A program made the position numbers and the translations under genes. A model generated the notes under the pieces. The model did no database searches, was not told the DNA's origin, and saw only the letters and a list, made by a program, of their open reading frames with translations. From Chloroflexota bacterium (GTDB lineage: Bacteria; Chloroflexota; UBA11872), in NCBI GenBank assembly GCA_022820025.1, contig JAJEGF010000035.1:39935-103934 (forward strand): a stretch of 64,000 nucleotides of DNA. The letters are read 5' to 3'. Shown here one piece after another: positions 8,878 through 17,617 of the stretch (within the stretch, counting starts at the first letter, position 1; each line of letters opens with the position of its first letter).

Positions 8878-9132
8878 TCAGGCCGAATCGCGCGTCGGCG
8901 CCGAGCTGGCCACACCTTCCTCTTGCAGCACCTCTCGGATCAGCACGCGGAGGGCTGCCCGATCAAGGGTCACGCTTCCAGGCTCCGCGCCGCGATCAAT
9001 GATTCGATCGACGCGCTTGCGCAGGTCCCGGATGTCTGTCAGCACCCAACCGAAAAGCAGGACAATCCCTGTGAACATTACGCCGAGCGCGGCAAAGAAC
9101 GTCCCGACATCGAGCGTCGCGCCTGTATCCAT
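8878..9132 (-). CDS. Small single-pass membrane protein, family A copy 1
   Basis: About 84 residues from ATG 9132. One hydrophobic segment (VGTFFAALGVMFTGIVLLF) is followed by a basic/acidic amphipathic stretch (TDIRDLRKRVDRIID) likely to form a short coiled coil, then LRVLIREVLQEE. The start is supported by GGAAGGA just upstream and by the protein at 37776, which begins MDT and has the same plan: MDT.A.LDVG, a membrane helix, DIRDLR.R.D..ID and a terminal REVL.EE. No known family is recognised. The pattern resembles small membrane proteins that oligomerise through a C-terminal coil, but the function is unknown. Confidence 0.6.
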   Translation of the reverse strand: MDTGATLDVGTFFAALGVMFTGIVLLFGWVLTDIRDLRKRVDRIIDRGAEPGSVTLDRAALRVLIREVLQEEGVASSAPTRDSA

Positions 9133-9297
9133 CGGTCCTTCCATGGCGAGGGTTCGTAGTCTCCGCCGATCAGGTGGCATCAAGCCAATGGTCAGAAGCA
9201 TCCGCCCTGTCGAATTCTAGCCGGCGATGGACTGGCGTAGGAGGTAAAGCTGGAGGGGTCTGCCACGCAACCGCCCGTCGGGTTGCGCCAACGTCCC

Positions 9298-10173
9298 TCA
9301 GATGCGGTAAATCTCCTCCGCCGTCCCCGAAAACAGCCGGATCTGCTCGTCCCGGCTGAAGTCCGCAACGATCGCCGTGTAGGCATCAATCACTTCGTCG
9401 TACGTGCTCCACAGCCAGTCCACCGGCCAGTTGGTCCCGAAGAAACATCGCTCGACGCCCATCGTCTCGATCGACGTCAGGACCCATGGCCGGATGCTAT
9501 CCACCGTCCAGTCGTGGTCGCCCATCCCCAGGCCCGAAATCTTCCAGCGGACGTTGTCACAGCTGGCTGCAATGGCGACGCCCCGCCTCCAGTTCTCGAA
9601 GTACTCGGGCGTCCGCTCATCGGGCATGCCCGTGTGATCCACCACGATCGTGATGTTCGGAAACTTGCGCGCCAGGTCCCGCACGTTCTCCATGTCCTGC
9701 CACTGGGCCGGCATGCTCGACACCAGGTTGAACTGCTCGAAGAGCGCAAAGCCCCGGTGGTAGTCCGGCTCCACCAGGTAGTCGCCATAGGAAAAGTCAC
9801 GGATCCCACGCATGTTGGGCGACTGGCAGTGACGCTCCAGCACCGCCCCCACGCCGGGATCGCGCAGATCGGCGTGCGCCACGATCCCGTGCGGAAACCC
9901 CGTGCGTTCCGCCGCCTCCTGCAGCCACTCCGTCTCCGTTACCGGGTCGGGGCTCCCGATCGCCGCCTGCACGTGTACCGACTTGGTGACGTTCGCCTTC
10001 CGCGTCTCGGCGATATAGTCCTCGGCGACGTAGTTCCGCTCGGCCAGCTTCTGAATCTGCCACCCCAGCGTGTGATGCGGCACCCCCGGCTGCCAGTGGC
10101 CGTATATCAGTTCCGGGTGCTGCATGTCGTAGTAATGAACATGCGAATCGACGAACGCAAGCTTGTCACTCAT
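9298..10173 (-). CDS. Amidohydrolase family 2 (COG3618, lactonase-like)
   Basis: 291 residues with the TIM-barrel metal-dependent hydrolase pattern: the N-terminal HxH is in DSHVHYYD (H11, H13), a mid-barrel histidine in VVDHTGMPD, and the late Asp/Trp motif FFGTNWPVDWLW. This subgroup (COG3618) includes sugar lactonases such as fuconolactonase and 2-pyrone-4,6-dicarboxylate lactonase relatives. Length is normal for the family. It lies 85 bases downstream of a D-2-hydroxyacid dehydrogenase on the same strand, a pairing that suggests oxidation and hydrolysis of a sugar acid or other small organic acid; the substrate is not known. Confidence 0.82.
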   Translation of the reverse strand: MSDKLAFVDSHVHYYDMQHPELIYGHWQPGVPHHTLGWQIQKLAERNYVAEDYIAETRKANVTKSVHVQAAIGSPDPVTETEWLQEAAERTGFPHGIVAHADLRDPGVGAVLERHCQSPNMRGIRDFSYGDYLVEPDYHRGFALFEQFNLVSSMPAQWQDMENVRDLARKFPNITIVVDHTGMPDERTPEYFENWRRGVAIAASCDNVRWKISGLGMGDHDWTVDSIRPWVLTSIETMGVERCFFGTNWPVDWLWSTYDEVIDAYTAIVADFSRDEQIRLFSGTAEEIYRI

Positions 10174-10258
10174 CGCCTGTAACTCGCTTTCGCTGGCTCG
10201 GCTGGGAGCCAGGTCCTCACGACGGCTTCGAGACGAAGCCTAACGCGAACGAATCCGT

Positions 10259-11332
10259 TCAACCGCCCGCCGTTGCCGCTCCCCGCCGATTGGCCATCGA
10301 CCTCGGCGTCAACTCGAATAGCGGCTCCTCGCGACCGAAGAACCGCTCCAACTCATCCACCATCAGGCTGAAGAAGCGGTGCCGGCTGGCCAGCGTCACC
10401 CCCGCGATGTGCGGACTCAGGAAGACGTTCGGCAGCTCGATGATCTCGCTGTCCGCTGGAATCGGCTCCGGATCGAACACGTCCAGCCCAGCCACAATGT
10501 CCCCGCGCTTCAGACGCTCGATCAGGGCCTCGCTGTCCACCACGACCCCGCGGGACACGTTCACAAACACCGCGTTGGAAGGAATCAAATCCAGCTCCCG
10601 CCGCCCGATCATCCCCTCTGTCGCCGGCGTGTGCGGCGCCAGGCAGACGATCACGTCCGACTCCGACAGCACCTTCTCCAGCGAAGTCTTCACCACCCCG
10701 ATCGCATCCGGCATCTCGCTGGCCAGGTACGGGTCGTATACCCGGACTTCCACCTCGAACGGCTCCAGCAACTTCACCAGCCGCCGCCCGATATGCCCGC
10801 ACCCGATCAGCCCAACCCGCTTGCCCGTCAGTTCGCCGTGCACAAACCCAAAGTCGTCGCGCGCGGGCTTGTCGGTATCTCCCGCCAGGATGTTCCGAAA
10901 GCTCTCCCCCGCATTCCGCAGCGAAATCAGCATCAGCCCCAGCGCCCACTCCGCCACCGGGTACGACGACCCATGCGTCGTATCCACCGTCCGGATCCCG
11001 CGTACCCACGCCGCTTCCACGTCGATCCGGTACGCAAACCGGTCGCCCTCCAGCTCCCCGATAATCTTCAGCTTCGGCGCCGCGTCCATCACCGCCGCGC
11101 TGATCCGCGGCGACCCGTGCGACACCACCACCCCGTCCACGTCGCCAACCTTCGCCGTCAGCCGCCCAATCGCCCCCGAATCCTCATTCGCCCCAAACGC
11201 CTCCCCGCCCTCAACCCGCAACCACTCCCACTCCGCCACCGCTTCCAGTCGCTCCAGGTCCTCCGCCAGCAAGCTCAATTCGCGCACTTCCCGGCTGCAC
11301 GCGATCAACACCCGCGGCCTGGATTCGGTCAC
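10259..11332 (-). CDS. D-2-hydroxyacid dehydrogenase, NAD(P)-binding
   Basis: 357 residues. The nucleotide-binding fold shows GLIGCGHIGRRL followed by YDPY. Catalytic residues follow the family order: Arg in NVSRGVVVD, an acidic residue in GLDVFDPEP, and His in SPHIAG. The family reduces 2-keto acids or oxidises D-2-hydroxyacids (phosphoglycerate, glycerate, lactate and others). There is no C-terminal ACT domain, so it is not a typical long SerA. The start is GTG. It sits upstream of the amidohydrolase, and the two may form a short operon for degrading a hydroxyacid-yielding compound (inference). Confidence 0.86.
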   Translation of the reverse strand: MTESRPRVLIACSREVRELSLLAEDLERLEAVAEWEWLRVEGGEAFGANEDSGAIGRLTAKVGDVDGVVVSHGSPRISAAVMDAAPKLKIIGELEGDRFAYRIDVEAAWVRGIRTVDTTHGSSYPVAEWALGLMLISLRNAGESFRNILAGDTDKPARDDFGFVHGELTGKRVGLIGCGHIGRRLVKLLEPFEVEVRVYDPYLASEMPDAIGVVKTSLEKVLSESDVIVCLAPHTPATEGMIGRRELDLIPSNAVFVNVSRGVVVDSEALIERLKRGDIVAGLDVFDPEPIPADSEIIELPNVFLSPHIAGVTLASRHRFFSLMVDELERFFGREEPLFELTPRSMANRRGAATAGG

Positions 11333-11399
11333 GTCGAGCTGCCCTGCACGGTCGCCTTCGATGGTCTCCGTGCTCCCGCTCGAAATCGGACTGTCCGCA

Positions 11400-11675
11400 T
11401 TACCGCGTCTCGGTCAGCCGGCCGGACAGGTACTTGTGGATGACGCTTGACAGCAGGGTCTGGTACGGAATGCCTTCTTCCCTGGCCCGCGAATGCGCCA
11501 GGTTGAAGTCCCGCTCGGTCACCCGCAGATTTACCCGCTTGGTCTTGTTGAACGTCTGACGCGCCGCCTGCCGGGCCGCCTCCATTTCCTCTTCGACACC
11601 AGCAGCCGAGCGCAACTCTCCCCGCTCGAATCGGTCCAGAATCTCCCGCTCTTCCGCATCCAGCCGGTCGTTCAC
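11400..11675 (-). CDS. CopG-type antitoxin of a BrnT/CopG module
   Basis: 91 residues. The C-terminal half carries the CopG-like antitoxin core VNLRVTERDFNLAHSRA and EEGIPYQTLLSSVIHKYLSG, a highly characteristic signature; the N-terminal half is acidic and helical. Such proteins bind and neutralise the partner toxin and repress their own operon. It starts with GTG at 11675 preceded by AAGGAGG, and the start overlaps the stop of the upstream toxin gene by four bases (GTGA), so translation is probably coupled. Confidence 0.83.
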   Translation of the reverse strand: MNDRLDAEEREILDRFERGELRSAAGVEEEMEAARQAARQTFNKTKRVNLRVTERDFNLAHSRAREEGIPYQTLLSSVIHKYLSGRLTETR

Positions 11676-11959
11676 GTTGATCGCCTCCTTCCGTAGTCTC
11701 GCGTCGCTTTCCGGCTCGGAATGATCGTCTTCAGGAACCGCGTACCGTCGGCCTCGGTCACGAACGGTACGAGGTGTACGTACTCCTCGATTTCCACGGC
11801 ATAGATCAACTGGCCCGGATAGCGCTCCTGATTCGGGTGCTCCAGCACGTCTACCAGACCGCCTTGCTCAATGGCCGAGACGACGCGCTCCAATGAGATC
11901 CCGCGCTCCTCAATGAGCCGCTGGTTCTTCTCCGAGCTCCAGTCAAAGCCGATGCCCAT
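11672..11959 (-). CDS. BrnT-like toxin
   Basis: About 95 residues from ATG 11959; a longer start at 12010 adds 17 residues that do not look conserved. The protein begins MGIGFDWSSEKN and contains RGISLERVVSAIEQG, YPGQLIYAVEIEEYVHLVPF and TIIPSRKATRDYG, the pattern of BrnT/DUF4258-type ribonuclease toxins. These fold like RelE and cleave RNA. Here the toxin gene precedes the antitoxin gene, the usual order for BrnTA. The module lies alone between metabolic genes. Confidence 0.78.
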   Translation of the reverse strand: MGIGFDWSSEKNQRLIEERGISLERVVSAIEQGGLVDVLEHPNQERYPGQLIYAVEIEEYVHLVPFVTEADGTRFLKTIIPSRKATRDYGRRRST

Positions 11960-12039
11960 GAGCCAATTATCATCCAATGTGTGCGCTTTGGCAACAGATT
12001 GTCCCGCCAATTGTCACATCAACCCGCGCGAATCATCCC

Positions 12040-12858
12040 TCACATCGTGTCAAACCCAAACCACCCCGGCGCCGCCGCCGATTGCCGCACCCATGTCTCC
12101 ATCTGCGCCTCGTCCAGCTCGCCCTCGTGGATGTTGATCCAGCGCGAATCCGGGTCCTTGGCCTCGCCGGGCGGCAGCGGGTCCAGCCGCATGCCGTTCG
12201 TAAACGTCACCTTCACGTAGCGGGTGAACACGTGGTAGCTCAGAAACCAGCCCATGCCCTCCACGCCATACCACGGCGAATTCCACCGCACCGCCTTGCG
12301 CACGTCGGGCACCGTCCGCTCGATCAGCGCGTCCAGCCGCCGCCCGATGTCGTGCTTCCACTCCGGCATCGCCGCGATATACGCCTGCACCGGCGCGTCC
12401 CCATCCGCCTTCGCAATCTGCGGGTTGCCGCCCGACAGCAGCATCGGCTTGTCGCCCGAGCGGGATCTGCGCCGCTCGTACGAATTCTCGATGTTGTATT
12501 TCACCGCCTCCCGCAGCAACGTCTTCATCGACTCCTGGTCGATCCGGTCCCCTTCGAGAATGTCGATCGCCCGCCACTTCTTCCCGCCCAGCCCCGCGTT
12601 GAACACCTTCCCGGGGTCCTTCAGTTGCGCGCCGTTGGTGAACGTGATCTTCACCTTGTTCTTGTGCGCGTTCCCCACCGCGAACGTCCCATCGCGCGAC
12701 CAGCACGGGCTCCCCCGGTACTTCCACTCCTCAACGATCTCCGCATCGACTTCGCGAATCAGTTCCCGGATCTCCGCTAACCGCTCGCCACGCCAATCCC
12801 CCAGGTCCGCAATCGCCTTGTCAATCTTCTCCGAAGCGCTCAATTCGTCCGCTGCCAT
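12040..12858 (-). CDS. Tandem DUF1801 (YdhG-like) protein
   Basis: About 272 residues. Two DUF1801 domains occur in tandem: the first around EIRELIREVDAEIVEEWKY ... VKITFTNGA, the second around LDALIERTVPDVRKAVRWN ... VKVTFTNG, each with the conserved KW/RW before the substrate groove and the VK[IV]TFTNG strand. DUF1801 proteins share the SufE/YdhG-like fold and have no firmly assigned enzymatic activity. Start ATG 12858 is chosen because GGGGGAGAAGG lies 8 bases upstream; TTG 12885 is the alternative. The domain duplication is uncommon, most DUF1801 proteins being single-domain. Confidence 0.8.
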   Translation of the reverse strand: MAADELSASEKIDKAIADLGDWRGERLAEIRELIREVDAEIVEEWKYRGSPCWSRDGTFAVGNAHKNKVKITFTNGAQLKDPGKVFNAGLGGKKWRAIDILEGDRIDQESMKTLLREAVKYNIENSYERRRSRSGDKPMLLSGGNPQIAKADGDAPVQAYIAAMPEWKHDIGRRLDALIERTVPDVRKAVRWNSPWYGVEGMGWFLSYHVFTRYVKVTFTNGMRLDPLPPGEAKDPDSRWINIHEGELDEAQMETWVRQSAAAPGWFGFDTM

Positions 12859-12930
12859 CTGGCCCGCCTTCTCCCCCGACGCCAACCGTTCCTACTACAG
12901 TAAGTCACGCCCGAAAGCGGAGCACGGCCA

Positions 12931-14451
12931 GTGACAGACTTCAACGAATACCTCATGCAGTCCTACGAGCTCCGCGAACAACTCGTTGCCGACAAGCACC
13001 GCCCCCGCTACCACTTCGTCCCGCCCGAAGGCCGCTGGAACGACATCAACGGCGCCGTCTACTGGAATGGCCGCTACCACCTCGGCTACCTGCAAAAAAT
13101 CTCCAACGCCGGCAGTCCGATCGACTTCTCCAGCTGGCAGCACATCAGCAGCCGCGACCTGCTCCACTGGCGCTACCACCGCGCCTCCCTGCGCGAACCC
13201 TTCGAGGGCGCCAAAGGCGACTACTTCAACAGCGGCGACGTGATGGAAGGCATGTCCGTCCCCACCATAATCACCAACATGCCCCGCCACGGCATCTGCA
13301 TCTACCAGTCCCACGACGACAACCTGGACTACTGGGTCCCCCTGCCCCAGAACCCCGTCATTCCCCTCGATCCCGCCCCCGAGGGCCAGCCAACCAGGTC
13401 ATACAGCCGGCTCCCCGAATGCGTCATCTTCGACCCCAGCGGCTGGAAGGAAGGCGACACCTACTACGCCCTCATCGGCAACAAGAACCACCGCCCCGGC
13501 TACCAGGGCGACTCCACCAGCCTCTTCAAATCCACCAACCTGGTGGACTGGCACTACGTCGGCCCCTTCTACAAGTCCGACCGCAAATGGACCGACGAAA
13601 TCGAAGACTGCGCCTGCTCCAACTTCTTCCCCTTCGGCGACAAGTACATGCTCCTGATGCACACCCACCAGCCGTACGGCCGCGCCCAGTACTACATCGG
13701 CCGTTACGAAAACGAGCGGTTCCACCCCGAAAGCTACGGCCGCCTCAGCCACCTGGGCAGCCTGCTGGCGGGCCCCGAAACGCTCATCGACGACAAGGGC
13801 CGCCGCCTCTTCTGGGGCTGGATCCGCGAAGCCCGCGACTGGTCGGACCACGGCTGGAGCGGCGTCATGTCCCTTCCCTGGCACCTCTCTCCCGCCGCCG
13901 ACAACACCCTCCGCATCGACCCCGTCCAGGAACTCCGCAACCTCCGCTACGACGAACGCCGCCACCCCAACGTCACCCTGTCACCTGGCGAAGAGCGCAC
14001 CCTCCACGGATTCCAATCCGACTGCGCCGAAATCACACTCACCATCCATCCCAACCAGGCCACCCGCCTTGGCCTTAAGCTTTGCTGCTCACCCGGAGGC
14101 GAAGAGGAAACCGTCCTCACCTACGACACCCGGCGCCAGCAATTCATCCTCGACTTTGACCGCGCCAGCCTCGACCCAAACCTCATCTACGGCCGCAATC
14201 CCCGCGACACCACCAGTGCCACCCGCCGGCAAGTCGTCCCCTTCCCCCTCCAGCCCAACCAACCCCTCCACATCGACTGCTTCATCGACCGCTCCGTCAT
14301 CGAACTCTTCATCAACTCCCGCATCTGCATCGTCCAACGCATCTACCCCACCCGTCCCGACAGCACCCTCCACAGACTCTTCACCCGTGACGCCCCCATC
14401 ACCGCCCAGAACATCGTCAAATACGAGATGGACGCCACCAACCCCTGGTGA
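12931..14451 (+). CDS. Glycoside hydrolase family 32-like
   Basis: 506 residues with the GH32 two-part plan: an N-terminal five-bladed propeller and a C-terminal beta-sandwich ending in the SVIELFIN strand. The nucleophile motif is RWNDINGAVYWNGRYHLGY (D38), a version of WMNDPNG. The RDP motif appears as IFDP, so its arginine is missing, and the acid/base motif ECP is replaced by EDCACSNFF, keeping the glutamate. GH32 enzymes hydrolyse beta-fructosides such as sucrose, levan and inulin. No signal peptide is seen, so it acts in the cytoplasm. The altered motifs suggest an unusual substrate. The start is GTG with GGAG nine bases upstream. Confidence 0.8.
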   Translation: MTDFNEYLMQSYELREQLVADKHRPRYHFVPPEGRWNDINGAVYWNGRYHLGYLQKISNAGSPIDFSSWQHISSRDLLHWRYHRASLREPFEGAKGDYFNSGDVMEGMSVPTIITNMPRHGICIYQSHDDNLDYWVPLPQNPVIPLDPAPEGQPTRSYSRLPECVIFDPSGWKEGDTYYALIGNKNHRPGYQGDSTSLFKSTNLVDWHYVGPFYKSDRKWTDEIEDCACSNFFPFGDKYMLLMHTHQPYGRAQYYIGRYENERFHPESYGRLSHLGSLLAGPETLIDDKGRRLFWGWIREARDWSDHGWSGVMSLPWHLSPAADNTLRIDPVQELRNLRYDERRHPNVTLSPGEERTLHGFQSDCAEITLTIHPNQATRLGLKLCCSPGGEEETVLTYDTRRQQFILDFDRASLDPNLIYGRNPRDTTSATRRQVVPFPLQPNQPLHIDCFIDRSVIELFINSRICIVQRIYPTRPDSTLHRLFTRDAPITAQNIVKYEMDATNPW

Positions 14452-14539
14452 TCCGGCAAGCCAGCGCTACACGGCACATCGTCTCGAGGCCGTGCTGACC
14501 ACGCCCGCAGACAGGAGCCGAACGACTACGTAGTAAGAC

Positions 14540-15466
14540 CTACGTTCCGACGCCCACGGTCAGTGAAGCCATATAACCGTTGGCGCTGGGCGTAACCTGC
14601 GCCAGCAAGTCGGCGCTGAAAATCCCATCGTTCGCGTTCGTTGTACGCCTGGGCCCGCGCGATGCGTACGGTTCGGCTGTGAACACCGCGTCCGTGGCCT
14701 CGTCAGGGAAGTACAGCTGCGACGTGATGAAGCTTCGTTCGTCGGTGTAGGCCTTGAAGTGGATGTGAACGGTCCTGCCGGAGTATGACCCCGGGTAGAT
14801 CGTGTCGAACTCGGCGAGCCCCTCCGCGTCAGTGACCTGGATTCCGCGCAGGAAGGTCTCGCCGCTGGTGTCGCTCCCGTCGACCCCCTGTCCGCGGTAG
14901 CCGGAATACTGGCCCACTGCGTCCGCGTGCCAGATGTCCACCACGGCATCACGAATCGGCTGGCACGAGTCCGCATGCACCAGGCGAAACGCCACAACCA
15001 GCGGCGCGCCTGGTCTGCCCTCGGTGATATCCCGTCGGACCAGGCCGGAATCGAAGTAGAACGGTCCCGCCGTCTGCCGAGGCGAGATTACGCAGTCAGG
15101 CCGGGATGGTGTGGCGACCTGCGCGGCCCTTGGCTTGGTCGTCCGGGTTCGAGTCTGCGCCGGCCCGGAATCGTCCGCGGCGCCAGTCGGCAGACACCCG
15201 GCCAGCACCCCGACACTCGCGACTCCCAGTACTCGCAGCTGATCCCGCCTGCTGATGAGCGTCGTACGGGCATTTGGTCCGGAAGCCTCGGGCTTGGTGC
15301 TCGGCGACGATTGCGCTTCACGATTCACGCGTGCCGGAGACCTGCCACGCCCACTACGACTCGGAGCCGCGGAATCGGCGCTCAAAGTCCCATCAGCCGG
15401 GCCCTGAGCATCATTCTCTGGCTCGGCCCGGCTCGTCGGCCGTTGCCCATTCCCGAAAGTCGACAC
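14540..15466 (-). CDS. Exported intradiol dioxygenase-like lipoprotein
   Basis: The C-terminal ~200 residues resemble the intradiol ring-cleavage dioxygenase core: DIWHADAVGQYSGY supplies the first Tyr, and TIYPGSYSGRTVHIHFK the second Tyr and the two His ligands of Fe(III). Residues ~72-92 contain a twin-arginine followed by a hydrophobic stretch and a lipobox (SVGVLAGC), so the mature protein is probably a lipoprotein on the outer face of the membrane. A long low-complexity segment precedes the twin arginines, so the true start may be downstream of the GTG at 15466. Secreted intradiol-like proteins are common but few have a defined substrate. Confidence 0.8.
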   Translation of the reverse strand: MSTFGNGQRPTSRAEPENDAQGPADGTLSADSAAPSRSGRGRSPARVNREAQSSPSTKPEASGPNARTTLISRRDQLRVLGVASVGVLAGCLPTGAADDSGPAQTRTRTTKPRAAQVATPSRPDCVISPRQTAGPFYFDSGLVRRDITEGRPGAPLVVAFRLVHADSCQPIRDAVVDIWHADAVGQYSGYRGQGVDGSDTSGETFLRGIQVTDAEGLAEFDTIYPGSYSGRTVHIHFKAYTDERSFITSQLYFPDEATDAVFTAEPYASRGPRRTTNANDGIFSADLLAQVTPSANGYMASLTVGVGT

Positions 15467-15515
15467 CTACCGATAGTACAGACGGCACCTGCGTGTTTCT
15501 CCGTCCTCACCTCGT

Positions 15516-15546
15516 CATCCCGGCGTCTTCGGCCGGGACCCAGCAG
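15516..15546. repeat. Palindromic intergenic repeat (same family as 36.7-37.6 kb)
   Basis: The sequence ATCCCGGCGTCTTCGGCCGG and the following GACCCAGCA match the repeats at 36765, 37234 and 37486. CCCGGC pairs with GCCGGG to form a short hairpin. It lies between the dioxygenase-like gene and a small intergenic gap and is a dispersed REP-like element. Confidence 0.7.
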
Positions 15547-15617
15547 CAACCAACCGATCGGGCGCACCCGGCTTCCCCGCTAAACGACTGATCCCCGGCT
15601 CAGGGGTTCCGTTTTCC

Positions 15618-16073
15618 TTACTCCCCGTCCGTCACCGACGCCATCACGTCGTCAAAGCTCCTCCCCACATCCACGGCCTCAAAAAACACCAACCGGTACC
15701 CATCCGGATCCACCACCACGATCTCCCGCGTATTCCACGGCCGCGTCACCGGCCCCTCCGCCACCGCCACACCGCTCGCCTCCAATCGCTCCGCCAACGC
15801 GTCAACGCTCACATCCCCCACCAGGAACGAAAGCGACACCCCCACACCCCTCTGGTCTGATGAGTCCACTCCAGCCGCATCCGGCACCAGCAACACATCC
15901 GCATACTTCCGCCACCGCAAGTGAGCCAGTACCGGCTCGCCATCCGCCCCCGGCATCACAAACACCGTCCCGAATCCCACCTGCTCCGCATACCACCCAA
16001 CCGACGCCCCCACGTCCCGCACCGCCAGCGTCGGAAACATCGGCATCGGATAAATCTCCACGCCCTCCTCCAT
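15618..16073 (-). CDS. VOC family (glyoxalase/bleomycin-resistance-like) protein
   Basis: About 151 residues from ATG 16073. It shows a single pair of VOC modules: the N-terminal MFPTLAVRDVGASVGWYAEQVGF and the C-terminal TREIVVVDPDGYRLVFFEA with the typical terminal Glu metal ligand. VOC proteins include glyoxalase I, dioxygenases and antibiotic-binding proteins; the substrate cannot be read here. The ORF can be extended to 16124, but the extra residues are Gly/Arg-rich and look noncoding. It is encoded 75 bases downstream of the SMP-30 gene in the same direction. Confidence 0.8.
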   Translation of the reverse strand: MEEGVEIYPMPMFPTLAVRDVGASVGWYAEQVGFGTVFVMPGADGEPVLAHLRWRKYADVLLVPDAAGVDSSDQRGVGVSLSFLVGDVSVDALAERLEASGVAVAEGPVTRPWNTREIVVVDPDGYRLVFFEAVDVGRSFDDVMASVTDGE

Positions 16074-16148
16074 CAATCCGTCCCTTCCAGGCCCATTACC
16101 GATCCCTTGTCTAGAGCCCGCCACCCCTCGTCAACGCAAAACCGCCCG

Positions 16149-17138
16149 CTACGGCCGCTGGCTCCCAACCGCCTCCACGTATAACGAATACAGCGACTGG
16201 CTCCCCGTCATAAACAGCCGGTTCCGCTTGGCACCCCCGAAGCACAGGTTCGCGCACGGTTCCGGCAGCACGATCCGGCCGATCAACTCACCCTCGGGCG
16301 TCAGGCAATGCACCCCATCCGTTCCCGGCCCGGCCCAACCCACGCTCGACCACAGGTTTCCGTCCTGATCGGTCCGAATCCCGTCGGCAAACCCGGGCGA
16401 CATGTCGGCAAACACCTGGGCGCCGCGTAGCGTCCGACCCTCCACCACCTCGAACACCCGGATGTGCCCCGGCCCGTCCGGATCGTGCGAGTTCCCCGTG
16501 TCCGAGATGTACAACCGCGCCTCGTCCGGCGAAAAACACAGCCCGTTCGGCTTCACCAGGTCCTCGGCCACCACCGTCGCGCCACCGGTCGCTGGATCCA
16601 GCCGGTACACCCTCGTCGGCAGTTCAGCCTCGGCTCGCTCTCCCTCATACGCCATCACGATCCCGTAGCCGGGATCCGTAAACCACACGGCTCCGCTGGA
16701 ATCGACCACCACGTCATTCGGCCCGTTCAGCCGCTTCCCATCGAACCGATCCAGCAAAACCGTCAGGCTCCCATCGTGCTCCGTCCGCGTTACCCGCCGC
16801 GTCAGGTGCTCGCACGTAATCAGCCGTCCCTGCAGGTCGCGCGTGTTGCCGTTGCTGTAGTTGGAGGGCTGACGAAACAGCGTCACCGCATCCGTCACCT
16901 CGCAGTAGCGCAGCATCCGGTTGTTGGGAATATCGCTGAATACCAGCGACCTGAAATCCCCAAACCACACCGGCCCTTCCGCCCACCGAACCCCCGTATA
17001 CAGGCGCTCAACGGCCGCGTTTCCCAGCCGGTAGGCCCCGAACCGCGGGTCCAAGACCTCCACCGCCGGGTCTGGATACCGAACGATCCCCTCGTCCCAC
17101 CGGCGCCTCAGCTCGGCAGTCCACCCACCGTCACTCAC
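16149..17138 (-). CDS. SMP-30/gluconolactonase family protein
   Basis: 329 residues forming a six-bladed propeller. Diagnostic stretches are WAEGPVWFGDFRSLVFSDIPNN near the N-terminus (metal-binding Glu in EGP), RLNGPNDVVVDSSGAVWFTDP (Asn/Asp metal site), PNGLCFSPDEARLYISDTGN and FADGIRTDQDGNLW. The family hydrolyses sugar lactones such as gluconolactone. There is no signal peptide, so it is cytoplasmic. With the nearby amidohydrolase, hydroxyacid dehydrogenase and GH32 it fits sugar-acid catabolism. The start is GTG. Confidence 0.88.
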   Translation of the reverse strand: MSDGGWTAELRRRWDEGIVRYPDPAVEVLDPRFGAYRLGNAAVERLYTGVRWAEGPVWFGDFRSLVFSDIPNNRMLRYCEVTDAVTLFRQPSNYSNGNTRDLQGRLITCEHLTRRVTRTEHDGSLTVLLDRFDGKRLNGPNDVVVDSSGAVWFTDPGYGIVMAYEGERAEAELPTRVYRLDPATGGATVVAEDLVKPNGLCFSPDEARLYISDTGNSHDPDGPGHIRVFEVVEGRTLRGAQVFADMSPGFADGIRTDQDGNLWSSVGWAGPGTDGVHCLTPEGELIGRIVLPEPCANLCFGGAKRNRLFMTGSQSLYSLYVEAVGSQRP

Positions 17139-17185
17139 GCTTGCCCATCCTCAATCGGCTGCCCCTCTGGTGCCGCACCGGCGCC

Positions 17186-17608
17186 TTAGACCTCCGAGGC
17201 TTCCCGAAACGGATTGATCACCCGCACCCCGTCATAGTCCTGCTGCGAGCTCATATCTTCCGAATACACCGCCTCACAACCCAGTATCCGCGCCGCCGCC
17301 AGGATTGCCCCGTCCCAGTACGAAATCTGGTAGCGCCGGCTGATGGCCACAGCCGTTTCGAAGACTTCGCGTGTCATGTGCTGAAGCGGCCTATCCCGGA
17401 GGAGCTCGAGAAACGCCATCGCGTTGTCCGGCGACAGCCTGCCGGGGTGCGCAGGGTGCGTCGTTCGCGAGAAGAACTCCTGCAACACCTGCACTGAGAG
17501 AGCCACGTCCGGCTCCCGCATCAGCGCCTGCGCCTGTCTGCGCTTCGCCTCGTCCCCGGGCGTATGTTGTGCGGCGTATATGAGCACGTTTGTGTCCAAA
17601 AAACGCAT
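17186..17608 (-). CDS. PIN-domain ribonuclease toxin (VapC-like)
   Basis: 140 residues with the PIN acidic set: D5 in FLDTNVLIY, E44 in VQVLQEFFSR, D99 in ISYWDGAILAAA and E117/D118 in VYSEDM. VapC toxins are Mg-dependent RNases, commonly cutting tRNA or rRNA. The gene starts 9 bases after the stop of the RHH-type antitoxin gene, so the two form one operon. Family length and the whole active site are intact, so it is probably functional. Confidence 0.87.
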   Translation of the reverse strand: MRFLDTNVLIYAAQHTPGDEAKRRQAQALMREPDVALSVQVLQEFFSRTTHPAHPGRLSPDNAMAFLELLRDRPLQHMTREVFETAVAISRRYQISYWDGAILAAARILGCEAVYSEDMSSQQDYDGVRVINPFREASEV

Positions 17609-17617
17609 GCTGAGCGC

